Shown one piece after another: positions 42,087 to 51,169 of a stretch of 64,000 bases of DNA. A program made the translations under genes and the position numbers. The notes below the pieces were generated by a model. That model was not told the origin of the DNA. It saw nothing but the letters and a program-made list of their open reading frames with translations, and searched no databases. Source of the stretch: Paenibacillus sp. FSL H7-0331 (lineage in GTDB: Bacteria > Bacillota > Bacilli > Paenibacillales > NBRC-103111); assembly GCF_001956045.1 (NCBI RefSeq), contig NZ_MRTH01000039.1:1-64000 (forward strand), given 5' to 3'. Each line of letters begins with the position of its first letter. The first letter of the stretch is position 1.

Positions 42087-43295
42087 TCAGGTTCGGTTAC
42101 GTCTTAATTGAAGGGACAGCAGGATAATTCCGATACACATCAAGGTACAGGATACGGCAATCCAGTGAAGTCCCTCTGTAGAAACCTGGCTTCCAAATAT
42201 GAAAGCGAGCAGGCAGGTGGATAAAATCGTGCCGATAAAACGCGATGTTTGAAACAGCCCCGTGGAGATTCCAGTATGCTCCTTGGGTACGATTTGAAAC
42301 AAAACGGTCTGGAGCGTCAAATTCTGTATGCCATTCGATATGCCGAGAATAGCCAGTACCAAGCAAACGATCAGGATAGGTGATACCTTATGCAGCAGTC
42401 CAATAGCTAACACACTTCCTATCAAAGTACATGCACCGAGAAGCATCGGTTTGCTCACATGGCTGGAATCCACCCATCTTGCAACAAAAGGAATAATAAA
42501 CAGATTGGGAGCGGATAAGGCCAGCATGACAAGCCCAACCTGCTCGGCATTCAATTGACGAACGTTTTGCAAATAAGTCGGGAAGCTGAACAATACGGAA
42601 TAAAGCACGATGTTGACCAAAATGTATTGTACATACACGAGACTGACATTTACATTCGTTTTCAAAAACTGCATGGCACTGTAAGAAGGAACACGATTAT
42701 GAATGCCGGTTTCAAGTAATGATGGGTCCGCCGCACGACTGATGTCATGAGGGATAGCAAATAAGACCAGAACAAAGGTAACCAGAATGATTGGAAAGTT
42801 AACAAGAAAAATAGCCTGCCAATCACTATAATGAATGAGAAAGCCGCCCAAGGACGGACCGAGGGCAGCGGATGCTGCAGAGAATACACTGACGGTCCCG
42901 AGTGCTTTTGCCTGCTTTTCTGTCACATAATGCCGCAGCATGCTCATGCCTGCTGGATGAAGGGCTGACGTTCCGACAGCCTGCAAGCCGCGAAATACCA
43001 TCAACCAGCCGATTCCGGGAGACAACGGTGCAAGCAGGGAGGAGAGTGTTACAATGAACAGCCCTCCGATAAATACCTTTCTGCTGCCCCATGCGTCGCT
43101 TAACCTGCCCATCACAGGCTGAGCAATGGCGCTGATTACGTAATAGGAAGCTATCAACCAGGATATGGCGGTAAAGCCAACTGCAAATTGCTCCTGAATT
43201 CTGGCAAATGCTACTGAAATCATGGTGGTATTAATTGGATTCATCAGAACCCCGAGTGATACTGCAGCGATTATCCAGAATTGTCGCTTATTCAT
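42087..43295 (-). CDS. MFS transporter in the sulfur operon
   Basis: About 402 residues, 12-14 helices, DHA family; motif A reads GRLSDAWGSRKVFIGG. The ATG shares its first base with the preceding gene's TGA stop, so translation is coupled. There is no strong ribosome binding site of its own. Might export a by-product of the monooxygenase/aldolase reactions or a toxic sulfur compound; not predictable. Confidence 0.88.
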   Translation of the reverse strand: MNKRQFWIIAAVSLGVLMNPINTTMISVAFARIQEQFAVGFTAISWLIASYYVISAIAQPVMGRLSDAWGSRKVFIGGLFIVTLSSLLAPLSPGIGWLMVFRGLQAVGTSALHPAGMSMLRHYVTEKQAKALGTVSVFSAASAALGPSLGGFLIHYSDWQAIFLVNFPIILVTFVLVLFAIPHDISRAADPSLLETGIHNRVPSYSAMQFLKTNVNVSLVYVQYILVNIVLYSVLFSFPTYLQNVRQLNAEQVGLVMLALSAPNLFIIPFVARWVDSSHVSKPMLLGACTLIGSVLAIGLLHKVSPILIVCLVLAILGISNGIQNLTLQTVLFQIVPKEHTGISTGLFQTSRFIGTILSTCLLAFIFGSQVSTEGLHWIAVSCTLMCIGIILLSLQLRRNRT

Positions 43296-44047
43296 CACAA
43301 CAGCAGGTCGGGCTGCTCCTTGATAATGGTTTCATAATAAGGCTGGAAATTGAGCCAACCCATGTCCGACGTGAAGAGCTGTGATATTTTGTCTGCGCGT
43401 TCCTGATAAATATGCTCAGGTTTACCCACAGCCTCAGCCAACAGCTGCGCCTGGCACGCGCGCTCCATAGATATAAACCAGTAAGCTGCCTCATCTACGG
43501 TTTTACCGAAGGTGACGATACCGTGATTTTTAAGGATCAGAGCCTTATTGGTTCCGATCGCATGGGCTAATGCTTCACCCTCGCCATGCTTGTAGCTGTC
43601 AAAAACATCATGCGCCTTATGGAAAACCGCGGATTCGGAGGTGATCGGATCAATCGTTCGATTCAGCGATGACCATGTTTTTCCATAGATGGAATGTGTG
43701 TGGGCGATTGCCTGAATATCGGGTCTAAGCTTCTGGATGGGCAAATGCAGCTGTAGGGCACCGCCATGCACATAGCCATGTCCGTGAACAATCTCGCCCT
43801 CATGATTCTGCAGCACGAGATCGCTTACCCGGATCAGCTTAAAGCTTAAAGCAAGCGGGTTGGTCCAGTAATGATCGGTTTTGATTGGATCACGCACGGA
43901 GATATGTCCCATCACACCTTCATCGTAACCGAATTTGGCAAACACGCGGAAGGCTGCAACAAGACGCTCCTTGCGGTGCTGTCTTTCATCCTCCAGATTA
44001 TCGAATACAGGGGGGACAGGTCTCGTCCCTTTTGGATAAGTGGCCAC
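43295..44047 (-). CDS. Class II aldolase/adducin-domain protein
   Basis: 250 residues from a GTG start after AGGAGGAG. The class II aldolase/adducin fold is shown by the metal-site HTHSIYG (His pair) and a further His in LKNHGIVTFGKTVDEA. Family members are zinc-dependent aldolases or epimerases on phosphosugars and small hydroxy-carbonyls. Its presence in a sulfur operon suggests cleavage of the carbon skeleton or aldehyde left after desulfonation, which is inference. Confidence 0.88.
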   Translation of the reverse strand: MATYPKGTRPVPPVFDNLEDERQHRKERLVAAFRVFAKFGYDEGVMGHISVRDPIKTDHYWTNPLALSFKLIRVSDLVLQNHEGEIVHGHGYVHGGALQLHLPIQKLRPDIQAIAHTHSIYGKTWSSLNRTIDPITSESAVFHKAHDVFDSYKHGEGEALAHAIGTNKALILKNHGIVTFGKTVDEAAYWFISMERACQAQLLAEAVGKPEHIYQERADKISQLFTSDMGWLNFQPYYETIIKEQPDLLL

Positions 44048-44085
44048 TTCTAACTCCTCCTAATGTTGTAAAATGTTCCTGGTCT

Positions 44086-44925
44086 TCATCCACGGTAGCT
44101 GTCACGCCACCTGATCCATTTACGATCCAGATACTTGACTAGGGAATCGATCAGCTTGCCGATAATTGCAAAAATAATAACACCAACGAACACGAGATCG
44201 GTACGAGCGCTTTGTGACGAGAACAGAATCATGTGACCTACTCCTGCACTCGCTCCGATTAATTCGGCGACAACAAGACTGAGCCACGAAATCGCCAGCG
44301 AGAGTCGGACACCAAGCAGTACATTCGGCAGCGAGGAAGGAAGAATAAGCCGGACGATTTGTTTATACCGATTGAATTGTAGTACTTTAGCTACTTCAAA
44401 TAGCTTGTTATCCACACTGCGGATACCTATAAAGGTGTTGATGTAAATCGGAAAAAAAGAGCCGACAGCGATAATAACAATCTTCGAGGTTTCGCTAAAT
44501 CCAAACCAAAGAATGATCAATGGCGCAATGGCCAGATTCGGAATCATTCTGAACCACTGTATAGAAGGATCGATCAGGTTCTCCGATCTGCGGGAAAATC
44601 CAGTCCATACAGCGAACAGGAAGGCAATGGAACCTCCAAGCAAAAAGCCGCTGGCCGCTCTGCCCACGCTGACGCCAATGTGGAGCAGCAGCTCTCCCGT
44701 GACGAAAAGCTCCTTGAAGCCTTTGATAATTTCCCAGGGCGTAGGAAGAAAGAACGTGTCGACTACGCCTGTAGCGCCGAGCACCTGCCATACAATTACA
44801 ATAAGCAACGGCACAGCGAAGGAGATACTCGTATCATTCAATCTGCTTCTCCAGAGTGAAGGATGGGCAGCATGTCCTGCGGATCGTGAAGGTGAAGCAG
44901 ATAGCTGCTCAGTCGGTGTGCTCAT
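44086..44925 (-). CDS. SsuC/TauC-type ABC permease 2
   Basis: 279 residues, about six helices, with the EAA-type loop EVAKVLQFNRYKQIVRLILPSSLPNVLLG. RBS GAGGAGGAGG. Closely similar to the neighbouring permease, pointing to tandem duplication. Sulfonate/taurine/nitrate-type importers usually use one permease as a homodimer, so a heterodimer is likely here. Confidence 0.92.
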   Translation of the reverse strand: MSTPTEQLSASPSRSAGHAAHPSLWRSRLNDTSISFAVPLLIVIVWQVLGATGVVDTFFLPTPWEIIKGFKELFVTGELLLHIGVSVGRAASGFLLGGSIAFLFAVWTGFSRRSENLIDPSIQWFRMIPNLAIAPLIILWFGFSETSKIVIIAVGSFFPIYINTFIGIRSVDNKLFEVAKVLQFNRYKQIVRLILPSSLPNVLLGVRLSLAISWLSLVVAELIGASAGVGHMILFSSQSARTDLVFVGVIIFAIIGKLIDSLVKYLDRKWIRWRDSYRG

Positions 44926-44938
44926 GTTAACCTCCTCC

Positions 44939-45784
44939 TCATAGTCCTTGAAAGCTGTCGCGCCATCTCAGCCAATGCTTTTCAAGGCTGACTACGATGA
45001 TATCGGAAATTTTGCCCAGTATGGCGAACAAGAGAATGCCTACAAAAACAGTTGAGGTCATGCTCATCGCACGCGCATCCATCATCAGGTATCCGATTCC
45101 TGAGGTCGACCCCATAATTTCGGCTACGACCAAGCCGAGCCAGGAAACGGCTACCGACAGCCGTATTCCGAGAAATACATTGGGCAGCGATGCCGGAATA
45201 ATCAGGCGTATGATTTGCTTGAAACGGCTGAAGCCCAGCACCTTGGCGACTTCAAAATATTTGTTATCCACACCGCGAATACCAAGGTAGGTGTTAATAT
45301 AGAGCGGGAAAAACGCGCCTTTGGCAATCAGCAGCACCTTGGCGGTCTCCCCGATTCCAAACCAGAGCACGAACAGGGTGGTAAGCGCCAAATGCGGAAC
45401 CATACGAATCATCTGGATCGTAGGGTCGAGTGTTTTTTCAACATAGCGGATGAGTCCAACTGCCATCCCGATTACAAACCCCAAGCCGGCGCCAAGCGCA
45501 AAGCCGGATAGGATGCGGACCAGGCTGACTTTTAAATTATCCATCAATTCGCCGCTCTGGTAGAGGGTAATTAAAGAATCCAATATGGTTGTCGGCGTTG
45601 GAAACAATAAGGTGGAAATATAGTCGTGATCACCAAGAATTTGCCACACGATTATTAATGTCACCGGAAGAGCGAGCCCGGTGAGCAGCTTGTACAGCTT
45701 TTGCTTGTATACAGGCTCGGTCCGCTTGGCTTGGATCTCAGCCATTGGCTGGGTGGAGGACAGTTTGATCGTTTTGCTGCTCAT
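44939..45784 (-). CDS. SsuC/TauC-type ABC permease 1
   Basis: 281 residues, six helices, EAA loop EVAKVLGFSRFKQIIRLIIPASLPNVFLG. It overlaps the end of the monooxygenase gene by 47 bp; RBS GGTGA lies within that gene. Forms the importer channel with permease 2, the binding protein at 47144 and the ATPase at 48275. Confidence 0.93.
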   Translation of the reverse strand: MSSKTIKLSSTQPMAEIQAKRTEPVYKQKLYKLLTGLALPVTLIIVWQILGDHDYISTLLFPTPTTILDSLITLYQSGELMDNLKVSLVRILSGFALGAGLGFVIGMAVGLIRYVEKTLDPTIQMIRMVPHLALTTLFVLWFGIGETAKVLLIAKGAFFPLYINTYLGIRGVDNKYFEVAKVLGFSRFKQIIRLIIPASLPNVFLGIRLSVAVSWLGLVVAEIMGSTSGIGYLMMDARAMSMTSTVFVGILLFAILGKISDIIVVSLEKHWLRWRDSFQGL

Positions 45785-47120
45785 GCTGGTTCACCCGCGC
45801 TTTCGTATAACGGTTAACGGGATAAGGCAATTCCAAATGCTCACGAAGCGTGTCCCCCTCGTATTCGGTACGGAACAATCCGCGCTGTTGAAGAATAGGG
45901 ACAACCTGCTCTGCAAAATCGCGCAATCCTTCCGGCTGTACGTAGCCGTATATAATAAATCCATCAACGGCTTCAGCTTCAAACAGCTTTTGGATCTTAT
46001 CGGCAATCTGCTCAGCTGTTCCGATAAAATCGCCCTTGGGGCTTGCAGCGCGCAGTGCCAACTGACGAAGAGTCAAATTTTCTTCTTTGGCGATACGTTT
46101 GAAATATTCCGCCGTTGACTTGAAGCTATCTTTGCCGATATCACCCAAATCGGGAAGTGGCTCGTCTAATGGGTATTGGGTAAAGTCATAAAAGCTGAAA
46201 AAACGGCTTAAATATTTGATGGCAAGATCAATATCCACATAAGCGCTCGTTTGCTCGTATTTCCGTTGTGCCTCTTCTTCGGTTGCGCCGATGATCGGTG
46301 TAATTGCAGGGAAGATCAGAATTTCTTCGGGCTTTCTTCCGTAAGCGGCCGCCCGCTGCTTCACGTCCTTGTAGAATTCTCTGGCAATGTCCGGGTCGCT
46401 GGAGTTGGAGAATATCGCATCAGCTTCTTTGGCTGCCAATTCCCGTCCCTCATCCGATGCTCCAGCCTGGAATACGATCGGCCGTCCCTGAGCGGATGGC
46501 TCCATGTTCAGAGGTCCCTTTACAGAAAAGAACTCGCCTTTATGATCAAGCGTGTGCAGCTTGTCCAAATCCACATAAATACCTTTTTCCTTATCGCGAA
46601 CAAAGGCATCATCCTCATATGAGTCCCAAAGGCCCTTTAGCAGCTCAATATACTCGGCGGCAATTTTATAGCGAACAGCGTGCTCATGCAGCTTCTCCTG
46701 TCCGTAGTTTTTGGCAACGTCCTCCAAAGCGGAGGTGACCGCATTCCAGCCGGCACGGCCTCCGCTCAGCTTATCCAGTGACGCCAGCTGACGGGCTGTG
46801 GTAAAGGGCTCGCTAAAGGAAGTGGTAAATGTACCGACCAGACCCAGCTTCGTGGTCACTGCCGCCAAGGCGGATAGTAGGGTAAGCGGTTCGAACCGGC
46901 TTAGAAAATAAGGGGTTGAGTTCTTCGTAATGTAGGCAGAGTCTGCGATAAAGGCAAAGTCAAACTTGGCTTGCTCGGCAATTTGAGCCAATTCGATATT
47001 CAGCTTGAGGTTAACAGGTCCGTCAGATGGTGTATCCTTATGTCTCCAGGATGCGACGTTGGAGCCGGCACCTGTCAGAAAAGCGCCTAAGTGTAGTTTT
47101 CTTTCTTTGGATTGTGTCAT
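45738..47120 (-). CDS. LLM-class flavin monooxygenase (NtaA/SnaA/DszA family)
   Basis: 460 residues, normal length for the FMNH2-dependent NtaA/SnaA/DszA group. Opening KLHLGAFLTGAGSNVASWRHKD, core FTTSFSEPFTTARQLASLDKLSGGRAGWNAVTS and the C-terminal GTAEQIADKIQKLFEAEAVDGFIIYG are family-typical. Uses reduced flavin from a separate reductase (none in this operon) to oxygenate and cleave a C-S or similar bond. YxeK and SnaA relatives act on sulfur compounds. RBS GGAGGT. Confidence 0.93.
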   Translation of the reverse strand: MTQSKERKLHLGAFLTGAGSNVASWRHKDTPSDGPVNLKLNIELAQIAEQAKFDFAFIADSAYITKNSTPYFLSRFEPLTLLSALAAVTTKLGLVGTFTTSFSEPFTTARQLASLDKLSGGRAGWNAVTSALEDVAKNYGQEKLHEHAVRYKIAAEYIELLKGLWDSYEDDAFVRDKEKGIYVDLDKLHTLDHKGEFFSVKGPLNMEPSAQGRPIVFQAGASDEGRELAAKEADAIFSNSSDPDIAREFYKDVKQRAAAYGRKPEEILIFPAITPIIGATEEEAQRKYEQTSAYVDIDLAIKYLSRFFSFYDFTQYPLDEPLPDLGDIGKDSFKSTAEYFKRIAKEENLTLRQLALRAASPKGDFIGTAEQIADKIQKLFEAEAVDGFIIYGYVQPEGLRDFAEQVVPILQQRGLFRTEYEGDTLREHLELPYPVNRYTKARVNQHEQQNDQTVLHPANG

Positions 47121-47143
47121 GGTTAATTACCTCCGTTTTTTTA

Positions 47144-48214
47144 TTATTTAAGTATCCATTCGTTAAGGTTGAAATCTTTTGCTGCGAGCTTTTCGTCTAC
47201 AAGAAACTTTTTGGCTTCTTCGACACGCTTCACACCATCTGTAGAAATTGCCGTATCGGAAATCAGATCAATGGAATACAAAATCGGAACGACATCAAGG
47301 GGAGCCTTTGTTGTTTCCGAGACATAAGCATAATACTTATCCGGGTTGGCTCTAAGGTCCTTCAAAGCAGCGTCTCGGGCTGCTGCCCACGCTTTAGGGA
47401 AATCCGGATATTTGCTCAGGTAAGCCTCTGAAGCAATCGTGATGGAGGTCGCCAGCAGCAGGGGGTGGTCCTTGGCACGATCAAGCACCGGAAAGCCCTC
47501 CTGAGTCAATTTGTAGGTTGTATAGTCATAAGTAGCGCTGGCAAAGGCATCGATATCCCCTCGTGCCAATGCGGCATAGGAGTCCGCCCAGGACATATTG
47601 ATGATTTTGGCATTTACGTTGTTTTCCTTAAGCAAGCCGACGGCATAACGGTGCATGAGAGAGCCTTTTACAACGGCAATGGTTTTGCCTTCCAGGTCTT
47701 TAATGGTTTTGGGACCATTTTTCTTGCCCAGCAGGTAGCTCTCCGTATTAGTAGAAGCAAAGCCAATCAGCTTCGTTTTGCTTCCGGTTGCACGGCTGAG
47801 CAGAGCGGGAGTATCACCCATAGAACCGACATCGACTCGGCCGGCCAGGACGGCTTCATTAATATCCGGGCCGGTTCCGCCGCCTACGGCATTGACGGTT
47901 TTGATTCCATATTCGGCTAGCACCTTGGGAATGATGCCAGTGTAGAAGCCCCAGCCCTCGGCGCCGGTTTGCTTGCCGGTTGTGCCTACGAAGCTGTAGT
48001 TTAATACCTCAGGAACCTTGACGGCAGCGGTTGGAGCGGATGCAGCAGCCGAAGCGGCTGGAGCGGTTGCTGCAGGTGCTGCCGAAGAGCTGGACGACTC
48101 CTTGTTAGCTGATTGTCCGCACGCCTGGACGACAAGCATCGTGGCTGCGAGAGTAACGAATAGGGTTAATCGTAGGACGGATCGCCCTCTTTTGTTAGGC
48201 TTGTGTAAAGACAT
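47144..48214 (-). CDS. SsuA-like ABC substrate-binding lipoprotein
   Basis: 356 residues. Signal peptide with lipobox LVVQAC, then a Ser/Ala/Pro-rich linker (residues about 35-65) and an SsuA/NMT1-type binding fold (GGGTGPDINEAVLAGRVDVGSMGDTPALLSRATG, IKDLEGKTIAVVKGS). Captures the aliphatic sulfonate-like or other organosulfur ligand outside the membrane. RBS AGGAG. Confidence 0.92.
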   Translation of the reverse strand: MSLHKPNKRGRSVLRLTLFVTLAATMLVVQACGQSANKESSSSSAAPAATAPAASAAASAPTAAVKVPEVLNYSFVGTTGKQTGAEGWGFYTGIIPKVLAEYGIKTVNAVGGGTGPDINEAVLAGRVDVGSMGDTPALLSRATGSKTKLIGFASTNTESYLLGKKNGPKTIKDLEGKTIAVVKGSLMHRYAVGLLKENNVNAKIINMSWADSYAALARGDIDAFASATYDYTTYKLTQEGFPVLDRAKDHPLLLATSITIASEAYLSKYPDFPKAWAAARDAALKDLRANPDKYYAYVSETTKAPLDVVPILYSIDLISDTAISTDGVKRVEEAKKFLVDEKLAAKDFNLNEWILK

Positions 48215-48274
48215 GGTTATGTAGTTCTCCTCTCAGTATGGGCTGTTCTCTAATCACATTCGAAATCACTGCAT

Positions 48275-49063
48275 TTAGATGCCTGCTCCGGATTGACCCC
48301 AGGACAGCTCTTCGATTCTCTCGAATTCATTCAGCACCTTAAAACGTATTTCCTGAAATGATGTACTTGATTTCTTGCGCGGGAACGGCAGATCGACATG
48401 GACGACGCTGCGAACCTCTCCTGGTCTGGGCTTCAGAATAACGATCCGGTTAGCCAGGACGACCGCTTCATCGATATCATGGGTGACGAATATCATCGTA
48501 GTGCGGTTTTTATTCCAAATATCCAAAAGCGCCTCCTGCATATGCGAGCGGGTAAAAGCGTCGAGTGCCCCAAACGGTTCATCAAGCAGGAGAACCTTCG
48601 GATTACGAAGCAGCGCCCTTGCAATCGATACGCGCTGTGCCATACCGCCGGATAATTCACGGGGATACGCGTTCTCAAAGCCCTTCAGCTTGACCAGATC
48701 AATTAATTCATCGACCTTACGACGAATATTTGGATCATGCAGCGAGAGGTCGGAAGCGATGTTTTTTTCCACCGTCAGCCAGGGAAACAATCGTGGCTCC
48801 TGAAAGATGAAGCCTTTATCAATGCCAGGTCCGAGGACAGGCTGTCCCGCAAGGCTAAGCTTGCCTGTATAATCGGTGTCGAGTCCGGCAATAATGCGCA
48901 ACAATGTACTCTTGCCGCAGCCGCTCGGCCCGATTACCGTAATAAATTCTCCCTCTTTAATGCCGAGGTTGATGTTCTGCAAAGCATGTACGGAATGACC
49001 TGAGGTTGTAAAAACTTTGTTCAAATGCTGAATGTCTAATAGTGGAGTGCTCGTAGGATACAC
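48275..49063 (-). CDS. SsuB/TauB-type ABC ATPase
   Basis: 262 residues from a GTG start; no other in-frame start is available before an upstream stop. Walker [10 protein letters not shown] (45-53), Q-loop [10 protein letters not shown], signature LSGGMAQR, Walker [13 protein letters not shown] and THDIDEAV. First gene of the nine-gene sulfur operon. Its own ribosome binding site is close to the start, and an overlapping open frame with a good site runs just upstream, so translation could be coupled to a leader. Confidence 0.93.
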   Translation of the reverse strand: MYPTSTPLLDIQHLNKVFTTSGHSVHALQNINLGIKEGEFITVIGPSGCGKSTLLRIIAGLDTDYTGKLSLAGQPVLGPGIDKGFIFQEPRLFPWLTVEKNIASDLSLHDPNIRRKVDELIDLVKLKGFENAYPRELSGGMAQRVSIARALLRNPKVLLLDEPFGALDAFTRSHMQEALLDIWNKNRTTMIFVTHDIDEAVVLANRIVILKPRPGEVRSVVHVDLPFPRKKSSTSFQEIRFKVLNEFERIEELSWGQSGAGI

Positions 49064-49200
49064 ATCCTTTCCAGAGATTTACAAGGTCGTATCCGAAAAA
49101 TAAAAAGGTACCTTCAGCAGCTGCCCGGATAGAAATAAGCAGCATAACGAGGATACCTCCGTTTGTACGGTCAGCAATTTCCTTTATATAATTCGACATA

Positions 49201-49219
49201 ATACCAAGTTAACAGGTAT
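49201..49219. promoter_or_regulatory. Inverted repeat downstream of the sulfur operon promoter
   Basis: ATACC-AAGTTAACA-GGTAT, with an inner GTTAAC palindrome, lies roughly 18-36 bp downstream of the predicted transcription start. Placement suits a repressor such as CymR, the Rrf2-type sulfur regulator of Bacillales; identity is inferred. Confidence 0.45.
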
Positions 49220-49243
49220 GAATTATCGATATTTCTTGAGTGT

Positions 49244-49272
49244 ACTTTATCATCAGTCTAGTAAGTTGTCAA
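49244..49272 (-). promoter_or_regulatory. Promoter of the sulfur operon
   Basis: On the minus strand TTGACA (49272-49267), exactly 17 bp, TAAAGT (49249-49244). Confidence 0.78.
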
Positions 49273-49538
49273 TCACTTATTCTATGCTTGTCTTTTCCTA
49301 TACTAGTGCGGTTTTACATAACAAGAGGGCTGAGCATGTTGGATTGATTCCTATGCCTTGATTAATAATTCACACTTGCTATATCGGAATAATTAGTATG
49401 AATATTCACGAGCGTAGATGGGATTTTAAGTGTTTCGAGTCAATGAATTTCCATTTCATGCTATAATAACAGGAATGAATTGAGGGAATTATCGGTGTGA
49501 TAACACTCGCTTGATTACAATAAAGGAGAGGATTTTTC

Positions 49539-50273
49539 TTGAAATTGACGTTTTTGGGAGCAGGAGACATGTTTAGCTTTAAGCAAGGCCATAACAGTGT
49601 GCTCTTGGAATTTGATAATACGAATCTTGTCATCGATTTTCCAGAATCGAATTGTCAGCAGCTTTTCAAGCTAGGCAAAGCGCTGACGGACATTGAGCAT
49701 GTCTTTATTACTCATTTGCATGAGGATCATATCAATGGGCTACAGCTATTAGGAAATTACTTTAGAGTATATGCAAAGCGCAAACCTGTTTTAATATTTG
49801 CAGAGGAGCTTTACGAGGAATTATGGCAGACTCTGCGAGCGGGTATGGAACCTTCGATGACAGGGCCAAAGACCTTGGAGGATTATTTTGATGTAAGAAT
49901 GGCAGGGAAGGCTTTCACAATCGGCCATACCACATTTGAACTCGTACAAACTCATCATGTTCCTGGAATGTCTTCGCATGGAATTGTAGCGGACCCGTAT
50001 TTTTATTTTACTGGTGATACCTCGTTAGACCGTGGTTTTCTCACCTCGCTGCCGGATCGGATCCAAACTATTTTTCATGAATGCCATTTGCAAAATGATA
50101 CGTTGAAGTCCCATACTTCGTTAGCGGAGCTGCTTTCATTGCCGGAGAACATACGGAAGAAGCTAGTACTGATGCATTATCACGATCTATATGCAGACGA
50201 TCAAGCCAGATTCGAGCTGGAGCAAAAAACGGGCTTGCGCATAGCAGGCCCGCAAAGTATATTCACCTTCTAA
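49539..50273 (+). CDS. Metallo-beta-lactamase-fold hydrolase
   Basis: 244 residues from a TTG start after AAAGGAG. The zinc motif is THLHEDH (His59, His61, Asp63, His64), with later ligands in THHVPGMSSH, YFTGDTS and MHYHD. Resembles RNase Z-like/uncharacterised MBL hydrolases; no exosite of RNase Z is seen. Divergent from the sulfur operon. Substrate unknown. Confidence 0.87.
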   Translation: MKLTFLGAGDMFSFKQGHNSVLLEFDNTNLVIDFPESNCQQLFKLGKALTDIEHVFITHLHEDHINGLQLLGNYFRVYAKRKPVLIFAEELYEELWQTLRAGMEPSMTGPKTLEDYFDVRMAGKAFTIGHTTFELVQTHHVPGMSSHGIVADPYFYFTGDTSLDRGFLTSLPDRIQTIFHECHLQNDTLKSHTSLAELLSLPENIRKKLVLMHYHDLYADDQARFELEQKTGLRIAGPQSIFTF

Positions 50274-50296
50274 AGCCGCTAAATTGCGGTTTTTTT
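50272..50296 (+). terminator. Terminator after the MBL gene
   Basis: CCGC-TAAATT-GCGG stem directly after the stop, followed by TTTTTTT. Short, but with a clear T-tract. Confidence 0.72.
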
Positions 50297-50337
50297 CATT
50301 GTGCAAATCGGTAAGCTCTACATGATTTCTACATAAA

Positions 50338-50946
50338 TTACTCAGGCTTTTGTCGTGGTTTTTTTATATAAAGAAAATATATTAAAATAACAACGATAAT
50401 AATGAAAATAACGGATGGAAGATAGGTACGATACGCAAAAATATAATTTCTAACGATGTGCCATTTATCACTGAACCCTCGTCCAATGAAAATAAAAAAT
50501 GCACACCATATGAGTGCACCCAGATAGGAGAAAAGTGCAAATTTCCGAAAATTCATGTTCGAAGTGCCTGCTGTTATAGCTATAATATGACGAAGACCGG
50601 GCACGAAATATCCAAATATTAATAATATACTTCCGTACTTATTGATTTTTTGCTGGGTTCGTTCAATGCGATCAGCAGTAATATGTACTCTGCGTCCATA
50701 TTTGATTAACAAGGGAAGGCCTAGTTTTTGTCCAATTATATAGCTAAGTGTAATTCCTGTTATAGACCCTAAGAAGGCGCTGCCTAATGCAAATATTAAA
50801 ATTAGTGTTCCTTGTGATACTTTGTTTCCAATGAAGGTCAGTAATAATTCATCAGGTATAGGTATTCCGACAACCCCAAGCGCTAACGCTAAAAATATGC
50901 CGATATAGCCATATTGAGAAAGCAGTAAATCTAAATGTCTCTCCAT
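50338..50946 (-). CDS. DedA-family membrane protein (second copy)
   Basis: About 202 residues from the ATG after GAGGAGGAG; the longer frame to 51006 lacks a site. DedA/VTT motifs GVVGIPIPDELLLTFIG and FGYFVPGLRHIIAITAG with conserved Arg. Only distantly similar to the DedA protein at 24955. Stands alone. Probable lipid-carrier transport role by family. Confidence 0.9.
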   Translation of the reverse strand: MERHLDLLLSQYGYIGIFLALALGVVGIPIPDELLLTFIGNKVSQGTLILIFALGSAFLGSITGITLSYIIGQKLGLPLLIKYGRRVHITADRIERTQQKINKYGSILLIFGYFVPGLRHIIAITAGTSNMNFRKFALFSYLGALIWCAFFIFIGRGFSDKWHIVRNYIFAYRTYLPSVIFIIIVVILIYFLYIKKPRQKPE

Positions 50947-51076
50947 AAGACTCCTCCTCAGAGACAATAATATACTATTATTACCCAATCCATTATTTTG
51001 TAACAATACATTCTATAGGTTTATTGTTGATTATAACCGTATCCTATTCTCCCTATATAGTAAACCCTTATATCAT

Positions 51077-51123
51077 AAACAACCTACTTTGCAAATATGG
51101 CTTATTTGCAAAGTAGGTTGTTT
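51077..51123. repeat. Perfect 21-bp inverted repeat (hairpin)
   Basis: Bases 51077-51097 are the exact reverse complement of 51103-51123, separated by 5 nt (TGGCT). It lies in the divergent region between the DedA gene and the YesN-like regulator, 47 bp before the regulator start. It could be an attenuator or terminator (TTTCGTTTAT follows on the plus strand) or a protein-binding site. Confidence 0.8.
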
Positions 51124-51169
51124 CGTTTATACTGTGGATGCTTACATGCATAAATGAGAGGTGTCAGAT

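Larger units (their letters stand above)
49064..49538. other. Divergent intergenic region, sulfur operon / MBL gene
   Basis: A 475-bp region. It carries the sulfur operon leader, promoter and inverted repeat on the minus strand, an 80-codon minus-strand open frame (49199 to 48957) overlapping the first gene, and on the plus side a TG-extended TATAAT (49459-49467) for the MBL gene. No sulfur-specific riboswitch was recognised. Confidence 0.55.

Noticed and set aside
49064..49300. SAM or other sulfur riboswitch ahead of the sulfur operon
   Set aside because: No S-box core or kink-turn sequence and no leader terminator could be found; the repeat looks protein-binding.
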